The notes under the pieces are model-generated. The model saw only the letters and a program-made list of their open reading frames with translations. It had not been told where the DNA came from and ran no database searches. Made by a program: the position numbers and the translations under genes. This document shows positions 26,674 to 38,234 of a stretch of DNA of 64,000 bases, in pieces; positions within the stretch are counted from its first letter, which is position 1; every line of letters starts with the position of its first letter. The stretch spans positions 1 through 64,000 of the forward strand of contig NZ_ANFY01000017.1 of the NCBI RefSeq assembly GCF_000331225.1, written 5' to 3'. The stretch is from Sandarakinorhabdus sp. AAP62 (GTDB lineage Bacteria > Pseudomonadota > Alphaproteobacteria > Sphingomonadales > Sphingomonadaceae).

Positions 26674-28038
26674 TCATTGTGGCGGCAGCAGATCCTTGGT
26701 CAGGTCCTGCTTGCGGGCGGCGTCGGCCAGCGCGATGGCTTCGCGCATCAGCGCTTCGGGATCGCGGATGGCGGCATCCGGGCCAACCCGTCTGATATCG
26801 GCACCGCGCCCCCGTTTGCCATTTTCGGAGCTGGGCAGCACCGCAAAGGCGCTCAACGGAAGATCGCCGGCCGTCAGTGGGCTGGGGAAGGTCTTGCCCG
26901 GGTTCACGCTGTCGGCGGGCACACGTGGCTTGTAGACGAAATTGTTGATGTCCTTGGTGCCAATGGATTCGGCTCGAATGGCCATCAGCGCGGTGATATT
27001 GTTTGATACTCGGCCCCAGGTGATCCCCGACGCAATGATGGCGGGCTGCCAGCCCGAACTGGCCCTTCCGATCTGATCGCGCGGAACACTGCCGAAAAAG
27101 CCATGCGGCGAACTGATTATCGTGTTGTTTTCCACCACGACGCCACGCACGCTGCTGACACTAATGCCGTGGCGCGATGAGCCGTAATAGACATTGTGGC
27201 GGATGGTGAAATCGCGGTGATAGCCCAAGGGCTCCTTCCCGTTTTCATAGGCTTCAGCGCGGATGAAAATGGCCTGCACATTGCGATCGAGGCCAGCCGA
27301 AAGATAATTGCCTTCGATCGTGACCATCGATGATCCGGTGGGTACTTGCTGGGTGAAGAACTGGATCATGTCGGGATGTTCGCGCAGGTCGTATCGCGGT
27401 TCCCAGCCAACGAACAGATTGTGGCGGATCATCATGCCATGCGTGGCGCGTGTCATCAGGCCTTCGCGCGCATTGGTGAAACGATTGCCTTCAATGACCA
27501 CACCCCAGCTGTCACGAATGCCGGCGATCTGCTTGACATGGGTCGCTTCCGAAAGCGCAATCACCACGTGCTGGCTGTTCTGAATGACGAAGGCGTTCGA
27601 TTCTTCCCATCGCGGACCTTCATCGGGAGTGGATCCGGTGAGTTTGACATCAACCATCATGATGTTGCGGGAAACGCCGATATCGAGCGGCATGGCCTTG
27701 CCAATCCCGCCCACGATGGTGACGCCATCCACGCGCCAATTGGCGGCCTTGCGGAAAATCATCCGGTTGATGCGAGCGCCGCGCGAACCGGTGATGCGGA
27801 TCGGGCTACCGTCGATCTCCCGCGAGATCAGCACTTGCGGATATTGACCATCGGCAAGGCGGATGGTGCTGCCAGCCCGGGCCCACATGATCGCATTCTG
27901 CAGCGCGGCACCATCGGCCACTTCCACCACGTCGCCACGCGCCTGGGCGGCCAGCAGGCTGGGTTGCGGCAACAACCCGATCGCCATGGCGCCAACGCCG
28001 GCAAGCGCAAGGCCTGCACCGATGATTCGTTTTTTCAT
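26674..28038 (-). CDS. Exported right-handed parallel beta-helix protein
   Basis: The 454-residue protein has a signal peptide (MKKRIIGAGLALAGVGAMAIG) and then repeated short beta-coil rungs such as ITGSRGARINRMIFR, VVIEGNRFTNAREGLMTRAT, FTIRHNVYYGSSRHGISVSSV and VVVENNTIISSPHGFF. These are typical of PbH1/NosD-like carbohydrate-binding or lyase folds. The ATG at 28038 gives the signal peptide; an in-frame start 11 codons upstream is not plausible. It lies convergent to the O-antigen ligase-like gene and divergent from a GT2 gene, which suggests a role in polysaccharide binding, trimming or epimerisation. No specific catalytic residues were recognised. Confidence 0.8.
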   Translation of the reverse strand: MKKRIIGAGLALAGVGAMAIGLLPQPSLLAAQARGDVVEVADGAALQNAIMWARAGSTIRLADGQYPQVLISREIDGSPIRITGSRGARINRMIFRKAANWRVDGVTIVGGIGKAMPLDIGVSRNIMMVDVKLTGSTPDEGPRWEESNAFVIQNSQHVVIALSEATHVKQIAGIRDSWGVVIEGNRFTNAREGLMTRATHGMMIRHNLFVGWEPRYDLREHPDMIQFFTQQVPTGSSMVTIEGNYLSAGLDRNVQAIFIRAEAYENGKEPLGYHRDFTIRHNVYYGSSRHGISVSSVRGVVVENNTIISSPHGFFGSVPRDQIGRASSGWQPAIIASGITWGRVSNNITALMAIRAESIGTKDINNFVYKPRVPADSVNPGKTFPSPLTAGDLPLSAFAVLPSSENGKRGRGADIRRVGPDAAIRDPEALMREAIALADAARKQDLTKDLLPPQ

Positions 28039-28109
28039 GGACCATTGATAGCATAGCCCCTCATCTGGCACATGAACCGCCTTGGGGGGCGCAATGGAAG
28101 GCGGCGTGC

Positions 28110-28997
28110 GTGGGGCCTGAACTTGTCTGTATCCGGCCGGCCACGGCCAGCGATCCGCTGATTTCGGTGGTGATACCCAGCTACAATCGCGCCGGCGTGA
28201 TCGGCCGCACTATCACATCCGTGCTGGCGCAAACGCTGGACCGGTTCGAATTGATCATTGTCGACGATGGCTCCACCGACGAGACGCTGAAGCTGCTTGC
28301 CGGCTACAGTGATCGCCGCGTTGCCGTTTATCAGCAACGAAATGCCGGAGCGCCGTCGGCGCGCAATGCCGGCGTTGCCATGGCACGCAGCCCGTTGATC
28401 GCCTTTCAAGACAGTGATGACGAATGGCAGCCCGGCCTGCTGGCCGCGCATGTGAACGCCCTCAAGACCGCCGATGTCTCCTTCTGTCAGCTGGAGCAGC
28501 GCTATGGATCGGCGCAGGTGTTTTACCCGCCAGCGGGCTGGACATTGGCCGAGGATGTTTATGCCCAGCTGCTCGGCAGCAGTCATATTTCCACGCAGAC
28601 ACTGGCGATGACCCGCGCGATTTTCCGGCGTATCGGCGGCTTTGATCCGGCCATGCCGCGTTTTCAGGATTGGGATCTGGTGCTGCGGCTGGCCCAGGCG
28701 GGCGCGCGTTTCCGCTATATCGCGGAACCGTTGGCAATCGCCCATGACAGCCCCGACAGCCTGACCCGCAGCGTCGAAAAAGGCATAATTGGCCGCCAGC
28801 GGCTGATCGGAAAACATGGTGACGCCATGGCGGCCCAGCCAGAGGCGTTGGCCCGACATCATTATGTGATGGGGTCGCAGTTGCGCGCCCTGCGCCGCTT
28901 TGACGAAGCAAGAGAGGCATTTGCCGCCGCCTTTCGCCTGCTGCCCTTCCACTGGCGCGCCGCCGCGCAATGGCTGTTGGCGGCCGCACATCGCTAG
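28110..28997 (+). CDS. Family 2 glycosyltransferase
   Basis: The 295-residue GT-A fold enzyme has SVVIPSYNRAGVIGRTITSVL at the N-terminus, VDDGSTDET for nucleotide-sugar binding, NAGAPSARNAGVAMA and the metal-binding QDSDDEW. A C-terminal FQDWDLVLRLAQAGARF contains the ED/W-D acceptor-site pattern. The last 60 residues look like a short TPR-like helical region (HHYVMGSQLRALRRFDEAREAFAAAF). No ATG is available in frame; the GTG at 28110 is the best start. It is divergent from the beta-helix gene (71 bp apart). It probably adds a sugar to a lipid-linked surface glycan on the cytoplasmic side. Confidence 0.88.
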   Translation: MGPELVCIRPATASDPLISVVIPSYNRAGVIGRTITSVLAQTLDRFELIIVDDGSTDETLKLLAGYSDRRVAVYQQRNAGAPSARNAGVAMARSPLIAFQDSDDEWQPGLLAAHVNALKTADVSFCQLEQRYGSAQVFYPPAGWTLAEDVYAQLLGSSHISTQTLAMTRAIFRRIGGFDPAMPRFQDWDLVLRLAQAGARFRYIAEPLAIAHDSPDSLTRSVEKGIIGRQRLIGKHGDAMAAQPEALARHHYVMGSQLRALRRFDEAREAFAAAFRLLPFHWRAAAQWLLAAAHR

Positions 28998-29036
28998 CAC
29001 TTGCCGCCGCCGCGCCCCGGCGCTAACCGCATAGCC

Positions 29037-29522
29037 ATGTCGCGCGAAACATTCACCGAGGGCCCGAATGCGGGCTGGACCTGCTGGCGCCGGGATCCGG
29101 ATGGCCGCTTTGCCTCGATGCTGGGCGATTTCTTTTTCCGCGAAGGCGCCCGCGGCGTCGAATGCCGCATGGAAACCGCGCGCAAGCATTCAAATGGCCT
29201 CGGCTATCTGCATGGCGGCTTCATCATGTCATTCATCGACATGGCGATGTTCGCGTTCATCTTCCGCCAGCTCGAAAACTCGGCCGCCGTCACCCTTTCG
29301 TGCGCCACCGATTTCCTCTCGGCCGGCATCGTCGGCAAACCGATCGAAGCCCATGGCGAGATCCTGAAGGAAACCGGCAAGATGCTGTTCGTGCGCGGGC
29401 TGGTGACGCAGGATGGCGTCAATCTGGCCAGCTTCACCGGCACCATGCGCAAGATCCCGCGGCCGCCGCGGCCCACCGGGGAAGGCCATGCGGCACGGCC
29501 CGGAGAGATGCAGGTTGACTGA
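29037..29522 (+). CDS. PaaI-like hotdog thioesterase
   Basis: The 161-residue protein carries a hotdog-fold thioesterase core with KHSNGLGYLHGGFIMSFIDMA (the HGG block and the helix acid typical of PaaI/YbgC/Them4-like enzymes), SCATDFLSAGIVGKPIEAHGEI and GKMLFVRGLV. Such enzymes hydrolyse acyl-CoA. The ATG at 29037 (MSRETFTEG) is chosen; an upstream frame is Pro/Arg-rich and unlikely. The gene overlaps the start of zapE by 8 bp, so the two are cotranscribed. Confidence 0.85.
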   Translation: MSRETFTEGPNAGWTCWRRDPDGRFASMLGDFFFREGARGVECRMETARKHSNGLGYLHGGFIMSFIDMAMFAFIFRQLENSAAVTLSCATDFLSAGIVGKPIEAHGEILKETGKMLFVRGLVTQDGVNLASFTGTMRKIPRPPRPTGEGHAARPGEMQVD

Positions 29523-30627
29523 TGTTGCCGGCCGCTATGCCGAACTGCTGGCGGCGGGTGAACTGAAGCCCGATGCCGCGCAGGCGGCGGTGGTGCAGCG
29601 ACTGGCAGCGCTGGAAATGGCGCTGAACCGTCCTGTCGAAACACCCGGCCTGATTGGCCGCCTGTTTGGCAAGGCACCGCCCACTGCTCCGAAAGGTCTC
29701 TACATCTGGGGTGGGGTCGGTCGCGGCAAGTCCATGGCGATGGACCTTTTTTTTGCTGCTTCCATCGTATCGCCCAAGCGTCGCGCCCATTTCCATGAAT
29801 TCATGGCCGAAGTGCATGGCGCCATTCACGCCCGCCGCCAGGCCGGTGATGCCGATCCGCTGATCAGCGTCGCCGATCAGATTGCCACATCTGCCCGCCT
29901 GCTGTGTTTCGACGAGATGCAGGTGAAGGATATCGCCGACGCCGCCATCCTCTCCCGCCTGTTCACCGCGCTGATGGAGAAGGGCGTCACCGTGGTGACC
30001 ACCAGCAACCGGCCCCCGCGCGATCTCTACAAGGATGGGCTCAACCGCCACCTGTTTCTGCCCTTCATCGACCTTATCGAGACGAAACTCGATGTGGTGA
30101 CGCTGGACGGGCCGACCGATTATCGCCTGGCGCGGCTTGGCGGAACACAGACCTGGCACATCCCCAATGGCCCCGAAGCCACCGCCGCGCTGTCGGCGGC
30201 TTTCTTCCGGATGACCGATTATCCGCCGGAAGACCGCGAGCATGTGCCGACCGCCGAATTGCCGCTGCCGGGCGGCCGGTTCCTGCATGTGCCCAAATCG
30301 CTGAAGGGCGTCGCCGTCTTCAGCTTTGCCCGCCTGTGCCGGCAGCCGTTGGGCGCCGCCGATTATCTCGCCATCGCCCGTCATTATCACACGGTGTTGA
30401 TCGTCGGCATTCCCCGGCTTGGCCCGGAAAACCGCAACGAGGCGATCCGCTTCATCCACCTCATCGACGCGCTCTACGAACAGAAGGTCAAGCTGGTCGC
30501 TGCGGCCGATGCCCAGCCCGATCAACTCTATCCCGCCGGCGATTCCAGCTTCGAATTCGAACGCACCGCCAGCCGGCTGATGGAGATGCAGTCCGCCGCC
30601 TATCTGGCGCTCGGCCACGGCGGATGA
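29515..30627 (+). CDS. zapE: AFG1-family ATPase, cell division protein ZapE
   Basis: The 370-residue P-loop ATPase has Walker A in YIWGGVGRGKSMAMDLFF, then RAHFHEFMAEVHGAIH, Walker B in LLCFDEMQVKDIADAAIL and TTSNRPPRDLYKDGLNR with the sensor residues. The late RFLHVP...VAVFSFARLCRQPLGAADYLAIA segment is diagnostic for the AFG1/ZapE family. In Escherichia coli ZapE acts on the Z-ring under stress; in mitochondria Afg1 has a quality-control role. The TTG at 29515 is taken as start because it opens the family-like N-terminus and overlaps the thioesterase gene. It lies directly upstream of mdh, a usual alphaproteobacterial order. Confidence 0.93.
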   Translation: MTDVAGRYAELLAAGELKPDAAQAAVVQRLAALEMALNRPVETPGLIGRLFGKAPPTAPKGLYIWGGVGRGKSMAMDLFFAASIVSPKRRAHFHEFMAEVHGAIHARRQAGDADPLISVADQIATSARLLCFDEMQVKDIADAAILSRLFTALMEKGVTVVTTSNRPPRDLYKDGLNRHLFLPFIDLIETKLDVVTLDGPTDYRLARLGGTQTWHIPNGPEATAALSAAFFRMTDYPPEDREHVPTAELPLPGGRFLHVPKSLKGVAVFSFARLCRQPLGAADYLAIARHYHTVLIVGIPRLGPENRNEAIRFIHLIDALYEQKVKLVAAADAQPDQLYPAGDSSFEFERTASRLMEMQSAAYLALGHGG

Positions 30628-31896
<1,269 letters not shown>

Positions 31897-31934
31897 ATTT
31901 CACCGGCACGCAGACCGAAGGATAGGGATTTCCA

Positions 31935-33134
31935 ATGAACATCCATGAGTATCAGGCCAAGGAATTGCTGGCCAAATTCGGCGTTCCGGTGCCGGTCGGC
32001 TTTGCCGCGATGAGCGTCGAGGAAGCCGTGGCGGCTTCGGCCAAGCTGCCGGGCCCGCTCTATATCGTGAAGGCGCAGATTCACGCCGGTGGCCGCGGCA
32101 AGGGCAAGTTCAAGGAACTGCCGCCGGAAGCCAAGGGCGGCGTGCGGCTCGCCCGCAGCGCCGATGATGTGCGCGCGGCCGCCACCGACATGCTGGGCAA
32201 CACGCTGGTGACGATCCAGACCGGGCCGGCCGGCAAGCAGGTCAACCGGCTGTATGTCACCGACGGCGTTGATATCGCCAAGGAGCTTTATCTGGCCATG
32301 CTGGTAGATCGCGCCACCGGCCGTATCGCCATCGTTGCCAGCACCGAAGGCGGCATGGATATCGAGGATGTGGCCCACCACCACCCCGAGAAAATCCACA
32401 CCATCACCATCGATCCGGCCACCGGCGCCATGCCGCACCATGGCCGCGCTGTCGCCGCTGCGCTGGGGCTGACCGGCCCGCTCGCCAAGCAGGCCGAGAA
32501 TGTGACGCTGAAGCTGTATGATGCCTTCGTCGGCACCGATGCCAGCCAGATGGAAATCAATCCGCTCGCCGTGACGGATGACGGCAAGCTGCTGGTGCTG
32601 GATGCCAAGGTCGGTTTCGACAGCAACGCCCTCTATCGCCACCCCGATCTGGTCGAACTGCGCGACCTGACCGAGGAAGACCCGGCGGAAGTCGAAGCCA
32701 GCAAGTACGACCTCGCCTTCATCAAGCTTGATGGCAACATCGGCTGCCTGGTCAACGGCGCTGGTCTGGCCATGGCCACCATGGACATCATCAAGCTGAA
32801 CGGCGCCGAGCCGGCCAACTTCCTCGATGTCGGCGGCGGCGCGGACAAGGAAAAGGTGACCAACGCCTTCAAGCTGATCCTGAAGGATCCGGCGGTGCAG
32901 GGCATATTGGTCAACATCTTCGGCGGCATCATGCGCTGCGACATCATCGCGGAAGGCATCATCGCCGCCGCGAAGGAAGTGCAGCTTTCGGTGCCGCTGG
33001 TGGTGCGCCTCGAAGGCACCAATGTCGAACTGGGCAAGGAAATCCTTGCGAACTCCGGCCTGCCGATCGTGTCGGCCGACAATCTGGGTGATGCAGCGGC
33101 CAAGATCGTCGCTGAAGTGAAGAAGGCTGCCTGA
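31935..33134 (+). CDS. sucC: Succinyl-CoA synthetase, beta subunit (ADP-forming)
   Basis: The 399-residue ATP-grasp subunit opens [36 protein letters not shown] marks the nucleotide site, and later come [33 protein letters not shown] and FVDVGG-like [13 protein letters not shown]. The C-terminal domain ([16 protein letters not shown]) contributes to CoA/phosphate binding. It forms the complex with SucD that makes ATP while converting succinyl-CoA to succinate. The stop overlaps sucD by one base. Confidence 0.97.
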   Translation: MNIHEYQAKELLAKFGVPVPVGFAAMSVEEAVAASAKLPGPLYIVKAQIHAGGRGKGKFKELPPEAKGGVRLARSADDVRAAATDMLGNTLVTIQTGPAGKQVNRLYVTDGVDIAKELYLAMLVDRATGRIAIVASTEGGMDIEDVAHHHPEKIHTITIDPATGAMPHHGRAVAAALGLTGPLAKQAENVTLKLYDAFVGTDASQMEINPLAVTDDGKLLVLDAKVGFDSNALYRHPDLVELRDLTEEDPAEVEASKYDLAFIKLDGNIGCLVNGAGLAMATMDIIKLNGAEPANFLDVGGGADKEKVTNAFKLILKDPAVQGILVNIFGGIMRCDIIAEGIIAAAKEVQLSVPLVVRLEGTNVELGKEILANSGLPIVSADNLGDAAAKIVAEVKKAA

Positions 33135-34018
33135 TGTCCATTCTCGTCAACGCCAATACCCGCGTCATCACGCAGGGCTTCACCGGCAAGCAGGGCACGT
33201 TTCATTCGGAACAGGCCATTGCCTATGGCACCAAGGTCGTCGGCGGCACCGCGCCGGGGAAGGGCGGTTCCACCCATCTTGGCCTGCCGGTGTTCGATAC
33301 CGTGGCGCAGGCGCGCGAAGCCACCGGCGCTGATGCGTCGGTGGTCTATGTGCCGCCGCCCGGCGCGGCCGATGCCATCTGCGAAGCCATTGCCGCGGAA
33401 ATCCCGCTGGTCGTCTGCATCACCGAAGGCATTCCGGTGCTCGACATGGTGCGCGTCAAACGCGCGCTGCAGGGTTCGAAGACCCGCCTGATCGGGCCGA
33501 ATTGCCCCGGCGTGCTGACTCCCGGTGAATGCAAGATCGGCATCATGCCCGGCAATATCTTCCGCAAGGGTTCGGTCGGCGTCGTCTCGCGCTCCGGCAC
33601 GCTCACCTATGAAGCCGTGCACCAGACCAGCGCCGTGGGCCTGGGCCAGACGACGGCCGTGGGCATTGGCGGCGACCCGGTGAATGGCACCAACTTCATC
33701 GACATGCTGGAAATGTTCCTGGGCGATCCGGCCACCCAGTCGATCATCATGATCGGCGAGATCGGCGGTGATGCCGAAGAACAGGCCGCCCAGTTCCTGA
33801 TCGACGAAGCCAGGCGTGGCCGCAAGAAGCCGATGGTCGGCTTCATCGCCGGCACCACGGCGCCTCCCGGTCGACGCATGGGCCATGCCGGCGCCATTGT
33901 TTCGGGCGGCAAGGGCGATGCCGGTTCGAAGATGGCGGCCATGGAAGCGGCCGGAATCCGCGTGTCGCCGTCGCCATCGCTGCTGGGTGAAACGTTGATC
34001 GAGGTTCTGAAGGGCTGA
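33134..34018 (+). CDS. sucD: Succinyl-CoA synthetase, alpha subunit
   Basis: The 294-residue alpha subunit opens with [24 protein letters not shown], whose early residues bind CoA. Middle motifs are [21 protein letters not shown] and [12 protein letters not shown]-like [14 protein letters not shown]. The phosphorylated His lies in [14 protein letters not shown] near residue 254. It overlaps sucC by 1 bp and is followed by a 130-bp gap before sucA. This gap is longer than those between the other TCA genes in the block, so it may hold a secondary promoter. Confidence 0.97.
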   Translation: MSILVNANTRVITQGFTGKQGTFHSEQAIAYGTKVVGGTAPGKGGSTHLGLPVFDTVAQAREATGADASVVYVPPPGAADAICEAIAAEIPLVVCITEGIPVLDMVRVKRALQGSKTRLIGPNCPGVLTPGECKIGIMPGNIFRKGSVGVVSRSGTLTYEAVHQTSAVGLGQTTAVGIGGDPVNGTNFIDMLEMFLGDPATQSIIMIGEIGGDAEEQAAQFLIDEARRGRKKPMVGFIAGTTAPPGRRMGHAGAIVSGGKGDAGSKMAAMEAAGIRVSPSPSLLGETLIEVLKG

Positions 34019-34148
34019 AGCCCGTTCAAACGGTGCGGGAATTGGCTGCGCATGTTGGCAGTGCATGGCCGGCATGCGACAGTTTGTCATGACATGACCG
34101 CCATGTGCCGTTAAACAGGACAGAATCGCGAGTTTGAGGACTGTCACG

Positions 34149-36962
34149 ATGGATATGGAAGCCCTGCTGCCCGGCCCGGAAGATCGGCCGGCGCCAAGTT
34201 GGGCCCGGCCGAACTGGCCGATCCTGCCCGGCGATGATCTGACGCGCGGGCTTGATGCCGCCGGCATGTTTGCCGAAAGCACCGCCAGGACCGCCGGTCG
34301 CGCCGCAGCCAACGCCGCCGCTGCTGGCGCCACGCCCGAAGACATTGCCCGCGCCGCTCAGGATTCGATCAGTGCGCTGATGCTGATCCGCACCTATCGC
34401 GTGCGCGGTCACCTGGCCGCCAATCTTGATCCGCTCGGCCTGGCCGTGCGTGATCTGCCGGCCGATCTGACGCCGGGCTATCACGGCTTTGGGGCCAATG
34501 ATCTCGATCGCCCGGTCCACATCGGTGGCGCGCTTGGCCTGCAGACAGCGACCATCCGCGAACTCGTCGGCATCCTGCAGCGCAATTACTGCGGCAATGT
34601 CGGCCTTGAGTATATGCACATCAACGACGTGGAAGAGCGTCGTTTCCTGCAGGAAAAATTCGAAGGTCGTGACAAGGAAATCCAGTTCACCGCCAATGGC
34701 AAGCGGGCAATTCTGAACAAGCTGGTTGAAGCCGAGCAGTTCGAGAAATTCCTGGGCCGCAAATATGTCGGCACCAAGCGTTTTGGTCTCGATGGCGCCG
34801 AAGCCATGATCCCGGCGATGGAATCGATCATCAAGGTGGGCGGCGCGCTGGGTATCACCGAAGTCGTGTTCGGCATGCCGCATCGCGGGCGTCTCAACAT
34901 GCTGGCCAATGTGCTGCAAAAGCCGTTCCGCACCATCTTCCACGAATTTGCCGGTGGCTCGTCCAACCCAGATGACGTGGGCGGTTCCGGCGACGTCAAA
35001 TATCACCTCGGCACCAGCACCGATCGCGAGTTTGATGGCAACCGGGTGCACCTGAGCCTCGTGCCCAACCCGTCGCACCTCGAGGCGGTCGATCCGGTGG
35101 TGCTGGGCAAGGTGCGCGCCATCCAGACCATCATTGGAGACAATGCCCGCAAGCAGGTGATGCCGATCCTGCTGCATGGCGATGCCGCCTTTGCCGGCCA
35201 GGGCATCGTGGCGGAATGTTTCGGTTTTTCGGGGCTGAATGGCTACGGCACCGGCGGCACCATCCATTATGTCGTGAACAATCAGGTTGGCTTCACCACC
35301 AGCCCGCAGTTTGCGCGTTCGTCGCCCTATCCGTCGGACATGGCCAAGATCGTGCAGGCGCCGATCTTCCATGTGAATGGCGATGATCCGGAAGCCGTGA
35401 CCTATGCCACCAAGGTCGCCACCGAATTCCGCCAGAAGTTCGGCCGCGATGTGGTGATCGACATGTGGTGCTATCGCCGCTTTGGCCATAACGAAAGCGA
35501 CGAACCAAGCTTCACCCAGCCGTTGATGTATGCCGTGATCGGCAAGAAAAAGACGGTGAGCGAGCTTTATGCTGAACGTCTCGCCCGTGAAGGCGTACTG
35601 CCGGCCGAAGGCTACAAGGCGATGATCGACGCCTATGTGTCGATGCTGGAAGACGAATTCGACGCCGCGGCGGGCTTCAAGGCCAATGCTGCCGATTGGT
35701 TCGGTGGCCGCTGGGCCGGACTGGGCAAGCCCAAGGAGGCCATCGACAGCCGCCGCGCCGCGATGACCGGTGTGTCGATGACCGAGCTTCACCAATTGGG
35801 CAAGCAACTGACCACAGTGCCCGATGGCTTCAATATTCACAGGACCTTGGCGCGCGTTCTTGACGCCAAGGCGGAGATGTTCACCACCGGTGCGAACATC
35901 GATTGGGCCACGGCCGAAGCGCTGGCGTTTGGCTCGTTGCTGAAGGATGGTTACGGCGTGCGCCTGTCTGGCCAGGATTGCGGCCGCGGTACCTTCAGCC
36001 AGCGCCACTCGGTGTGGACCGACCAGAAGGACGGCAGCCGTTACGTGCCGCTGAAGGCAATGGATTCGCGCTTCGAAGTGCTGGACAGCCCGCTGAGCGA
36101 ATTTGGCGTGCTCGGTTTCGAATATGGTTATGCGCTGGCCGATCCGAAGAGCCTGATCCTGTGGGAAGCCCAGTTCGGCGATTTCGTCAACGGCGCGCAG
36201 ACCATCATCGATCAGTTCATTGTTTCAGGCGAAATCAAGTGGTTGCGGGCCAATGGCCTCGTCATGCTGCTGCCGCATGGCTATGAAGGGCAAGGGCCGG
36301 AGCACAGCTCGGCGCGTATCGAGCGTTTCCTGAGCCTGTGTGCGGAAGACAATATCCAGGTCGCCAATTGCACGACCCCGTCCAACTTCTTCCACCTGCT
36401 GCGCCGCCAGATGCTGCGCGATTTCCGCAAGCCGTTGATCGTGTTCACGCCGAAATCGCTGCTTCGCCACAAGCGGGCGGTGTCGACGCTGGCCGAAATG
36501 GGCCCGGCAACGACCTTCCACCGCTGCCTGGATGATGTGAAGCCGTGCGATCCCAAGGCGGTGAAGCGCCTCGTGCTGTGCACGGGCAAGGTCTATTATG
36601 ATCTGCTCGACGCGGCCGAGAAGGACAGCCGCGACGATGTCTATCTGCTGCGGGTGGAACAGCTTTATCCGTTCCCCGGCGACGTGGTGGCCGAATATGC
36701 TGCCAAGTTCCCCAATGTCGAAACCGTGGTGTGGGCGCAGGAAGAACCGCAGAACGGCGGCGCCTGGACGTTCGTTGCGCCGCTGATCGAAGCGGCCATC
36801 GGCCGGCGCCCGGTCTATGCCGGACGTGCCGCGGCCGCCGCTACCGCCACCGGCCTGCTCAAGCGCCACAACGCCGAACAGGCCAAGCTGGTTGCAGAAG
36901 CGCTGGGCGCCACCACGACCCAAGTGAAAGCCGCCATTCGCGGCGGTCTCAAGAAAAAGTAA
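34149..36962 (+). CDS. sucA: 2-oxoglutarate dehydrogenase E1 component
   Basis: The 937-residue thiamine diphosphate-dependent decarboxylase starts the oxidation of 2-oxoglutarate to succinyl-CoA. Seen motifs include IRTYRVRGHLAANLDPLGL, FGMPHRGRLNMLANVL, HGDAAFAGQGIVAE (the GD...N diphosphate/Mg region, with VVNNQVGFTTSP), YRRFGHNESDEPSFTQP, and the E1 second half with DCGRGTFSQRHSVW and LPHGYEGQGPEHSSARIERFL. The N-terminal about 80 residues are shorter and Ala-rich compared with enteric SucA. The ATG at 34149 is chosen over a TTG at 34134. sucB starts 12 bp after the stop. Confidence 0.97.
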   Translation: MDMEALLPGPEDRPAPSWARPNWPILPGDDLTRGLDAAGMFAESTARTAGRAAANAAAAGATPEDIARAAQDSISALMLIRTYRVRGHLAANLDPLGLAVRDLPADLTPGYHGFGANDLDRPVHIGGALGLQTATIRELVGILQRNYCGNVGLEYMHINDVEERRFLQEKFEGRDKEIQFTANGKRAILNKLVEAEQFEKFLGRKYVGTKRFGLDGAEAMIPAMESIIKVGGALGITEVVFGMPHRGRLNMLANVLQKPFRTIFHEFAGGSSNPDDVGGSGDVKYHLGTSTDREFDGNRVHLSLVPNPSHLEAVDPVVLGKVRAIQTIIGDNARKQVMPILLHGDAAFAGQGIVAECFGFSGLNGYGTGGTIHYVVNNQVGFTTSPQFARSSPYPSDMAKIVQAPIFHVNGDDPEAVTYATKVATEFRQKFGRDVVIDMWCYRRFGHNESDEPSFTQPLMYAVIGKKKTVSELYAERLAREGVLPAEGYKAMIDAYVSMLEDEFDAAAGFKANAADWFGGRWAGLGKPKEAIDSRRAAMTGVSMTELHQLGKQLTTVPDGFNIHRTLARVLDAKAEMFTTGANIDWATAEALAFGSLLKDGYGVRLSGQDCGRGTFSQRHSVWTDQKDGSRYVPLKAMDSRFEVLDSPLSEFGVLGFEYGYALADPKSLILWEAQFGDFVNGAQTIIDQFIVSGEIKWLRANGLVMLLPHGYEGQGPEHSSARIERFLSLCAEDNIQVANCTTPSNFFHLLRRQMLRDFRKPLIVFTPKSLLRHKRAVSTLAEMGPATTFHRCLDDVKPCDPKAVKRLVLCTGKVYYDLLDAAEKDSRDDVYLLRVEQLYPFPGDVVAEYAAKFPNVETVVWAQEEPQNGGAWTFVAPLIEAAIGRRPVYAGRAAAAATATGLLKRHNAEQAKLVAEALGATTTQVKAAIRGGLKKK

Positions 36963-36974
36963 GAAGGTTCGATC

Positions 36975-38222
36975 ATGGCAACTGATGTCATCGTGCCCGC
37001 CCTGGGCGAATCCATCACCGAAGCCAGCGTTGGCCAATGGCTGAAGCTGCCCGGCGACGCGGTCGCGGCCGACGAAGCCATCGTGGCGCTGGAGACCGAC
37101 AAGGTGGCGGTGGAAGTGCCGTCGCCGGTGGCCGGCGTGATGGGCGAACAGATGTTCAAGCCCGGTGACACGGTGACGGTGGGCGCGCTGATTGCGCGGA
37201 TCGTGGAGGGCGGGGTGCCCGCCGCTGCCGCGCCATTGCCCGCCGCTGCCCCGCCGGTGCCGGCCGCTGCCGCACCGCCGCCGCTTGCTGCCGCACCCGC
37301 TCCGGCCGCGGAATCGCCGGCCTATGACGCCATCAGCCCAGCCGTGCGCGGCCTGATCGATACCTACAATCTCGATCCTGCCAGCATCGGCGGCACCGGC
37401 AAGGATGGCCGCCTGACCAAGGGTGACGTGCTCGCCGCGATCGAGGCTGGCACTGCCCGCCTGAAATCCGCTGCCACCCCGGCCCCCGCTGCGGTCGCAG
37501 CCGCCGCTGCCGCTCCGGCCGAGCGCCGGGAGGAGCGGGTGAAGATGACCCGCCTGCGCCAGACCATCGCGCGCCGGCTGAAGGAAGCCCAGAACACCGC
37601 CGCCATGCTGACCACGTTCAACGACGTGGACATGAGCGCGGTGATCGAGGCCCGCGCCCGCTACAAGGACATGTTCGAGAAGAAGCACGGCATCCGCCTC
37701 GGCTTCATGTCGTTCTTTGCCAAGGCCGTGGTGCTGGCGCTGAAGGACGTGCCGTCGGTGGGCGCCGCCATCGAGGGCGACGAAATCGTCTACAAGGATT
37801 ATGCCGATCTGGGGGTGGCCGTGTCGTCGCCGGGCGGGCTGGTCGTGCCGATCCTGCGCAACGCCCAGGCCAAGAGCTTTGCCCAGATCGAGAAGGATAT
37901 CGCCGATTTCGGTGACCGGGCGCGCAAGGGCACGCTGAAGATCGACGAGCTGCAGGGCGGCAATTTCACCATCTCCAACGGCGGCGTGTTCGGTTCGTTG
38001 CTCTCCACCCCCATCCTCAACCCGCCGCAATCCGGCGTGCTTGGCCTGCACCGGGTGGAGGATCGCCCAGTGGTGCGGAACGGCCAGATCGTCATCCGCC
38101 CGATGATGTATCTGGCGCTGTCCTATGATCACCGCCTGATCGATGGCCGCGAAGCCGTGACCTTCCTGGTGCGCGTGAAAGAGGCCATCGAGGACCCGGC
38201 GCGCCTGCTGATCGACCTGTAA
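36975..38222 (+). CDS. sucB: 2-oxoglutarate dehydrogenase E2, dihydrolipoyllysine succinyltransferase
   Basis: The 415-residue core enzyme has an N-terminal lipoyl domain with the lipoylated Lys in [14 protein letters not shown]. An Ala-Pro rich linker follows (residues about 80-115), then the peripheral subunit-binding domain ([34 protein letters not shown]). A second flexible linker leads to the catalytic domain, ending in [24 protein letters not shown] with the active-site His and Asp. It accepts the succinyl group from SucA and passes it to CoA. The neighbours sucA and lpd complete the complex. Confidence 0.97.
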   Translation: MATDVIVPALGESITEASVGQWLKLPGDAVAADEAIVALETDKVAVEVPSPVAGVMGEQMFKPGDTVTVGALIARIVEGGVPAAAAPLPAAAPPVPAAAAPPPLAAAPAPAAESPAYDAISPAVRGLIDTYNLDPASIGGTGKDGRLTKGDVLAAIEAGTARLKSAATPAPAAVAAAAAAPAERREERVKMTRLRQTIARRLKEAQNTAAMLTTFNDVDMSAVIEARARYKDMFEKKHGIRLGFMSFFAKAVVLALKDVPSVGAAIEGDEIVYKDYADLGVAVSSPGGLVVPILRNAQAKSFAQIEKDIADFGDRARKGTLKIDELQGGNFTISNGGVFGSLLSTPILNPPQSGVLGLHRVEDRPVVRNGQIVIRPMMYLALSYDHRLIDGREAVTFLVRVKEAIEDPARLLIDL

Positions 38223-38234
38223 AGGAGCCAGACC

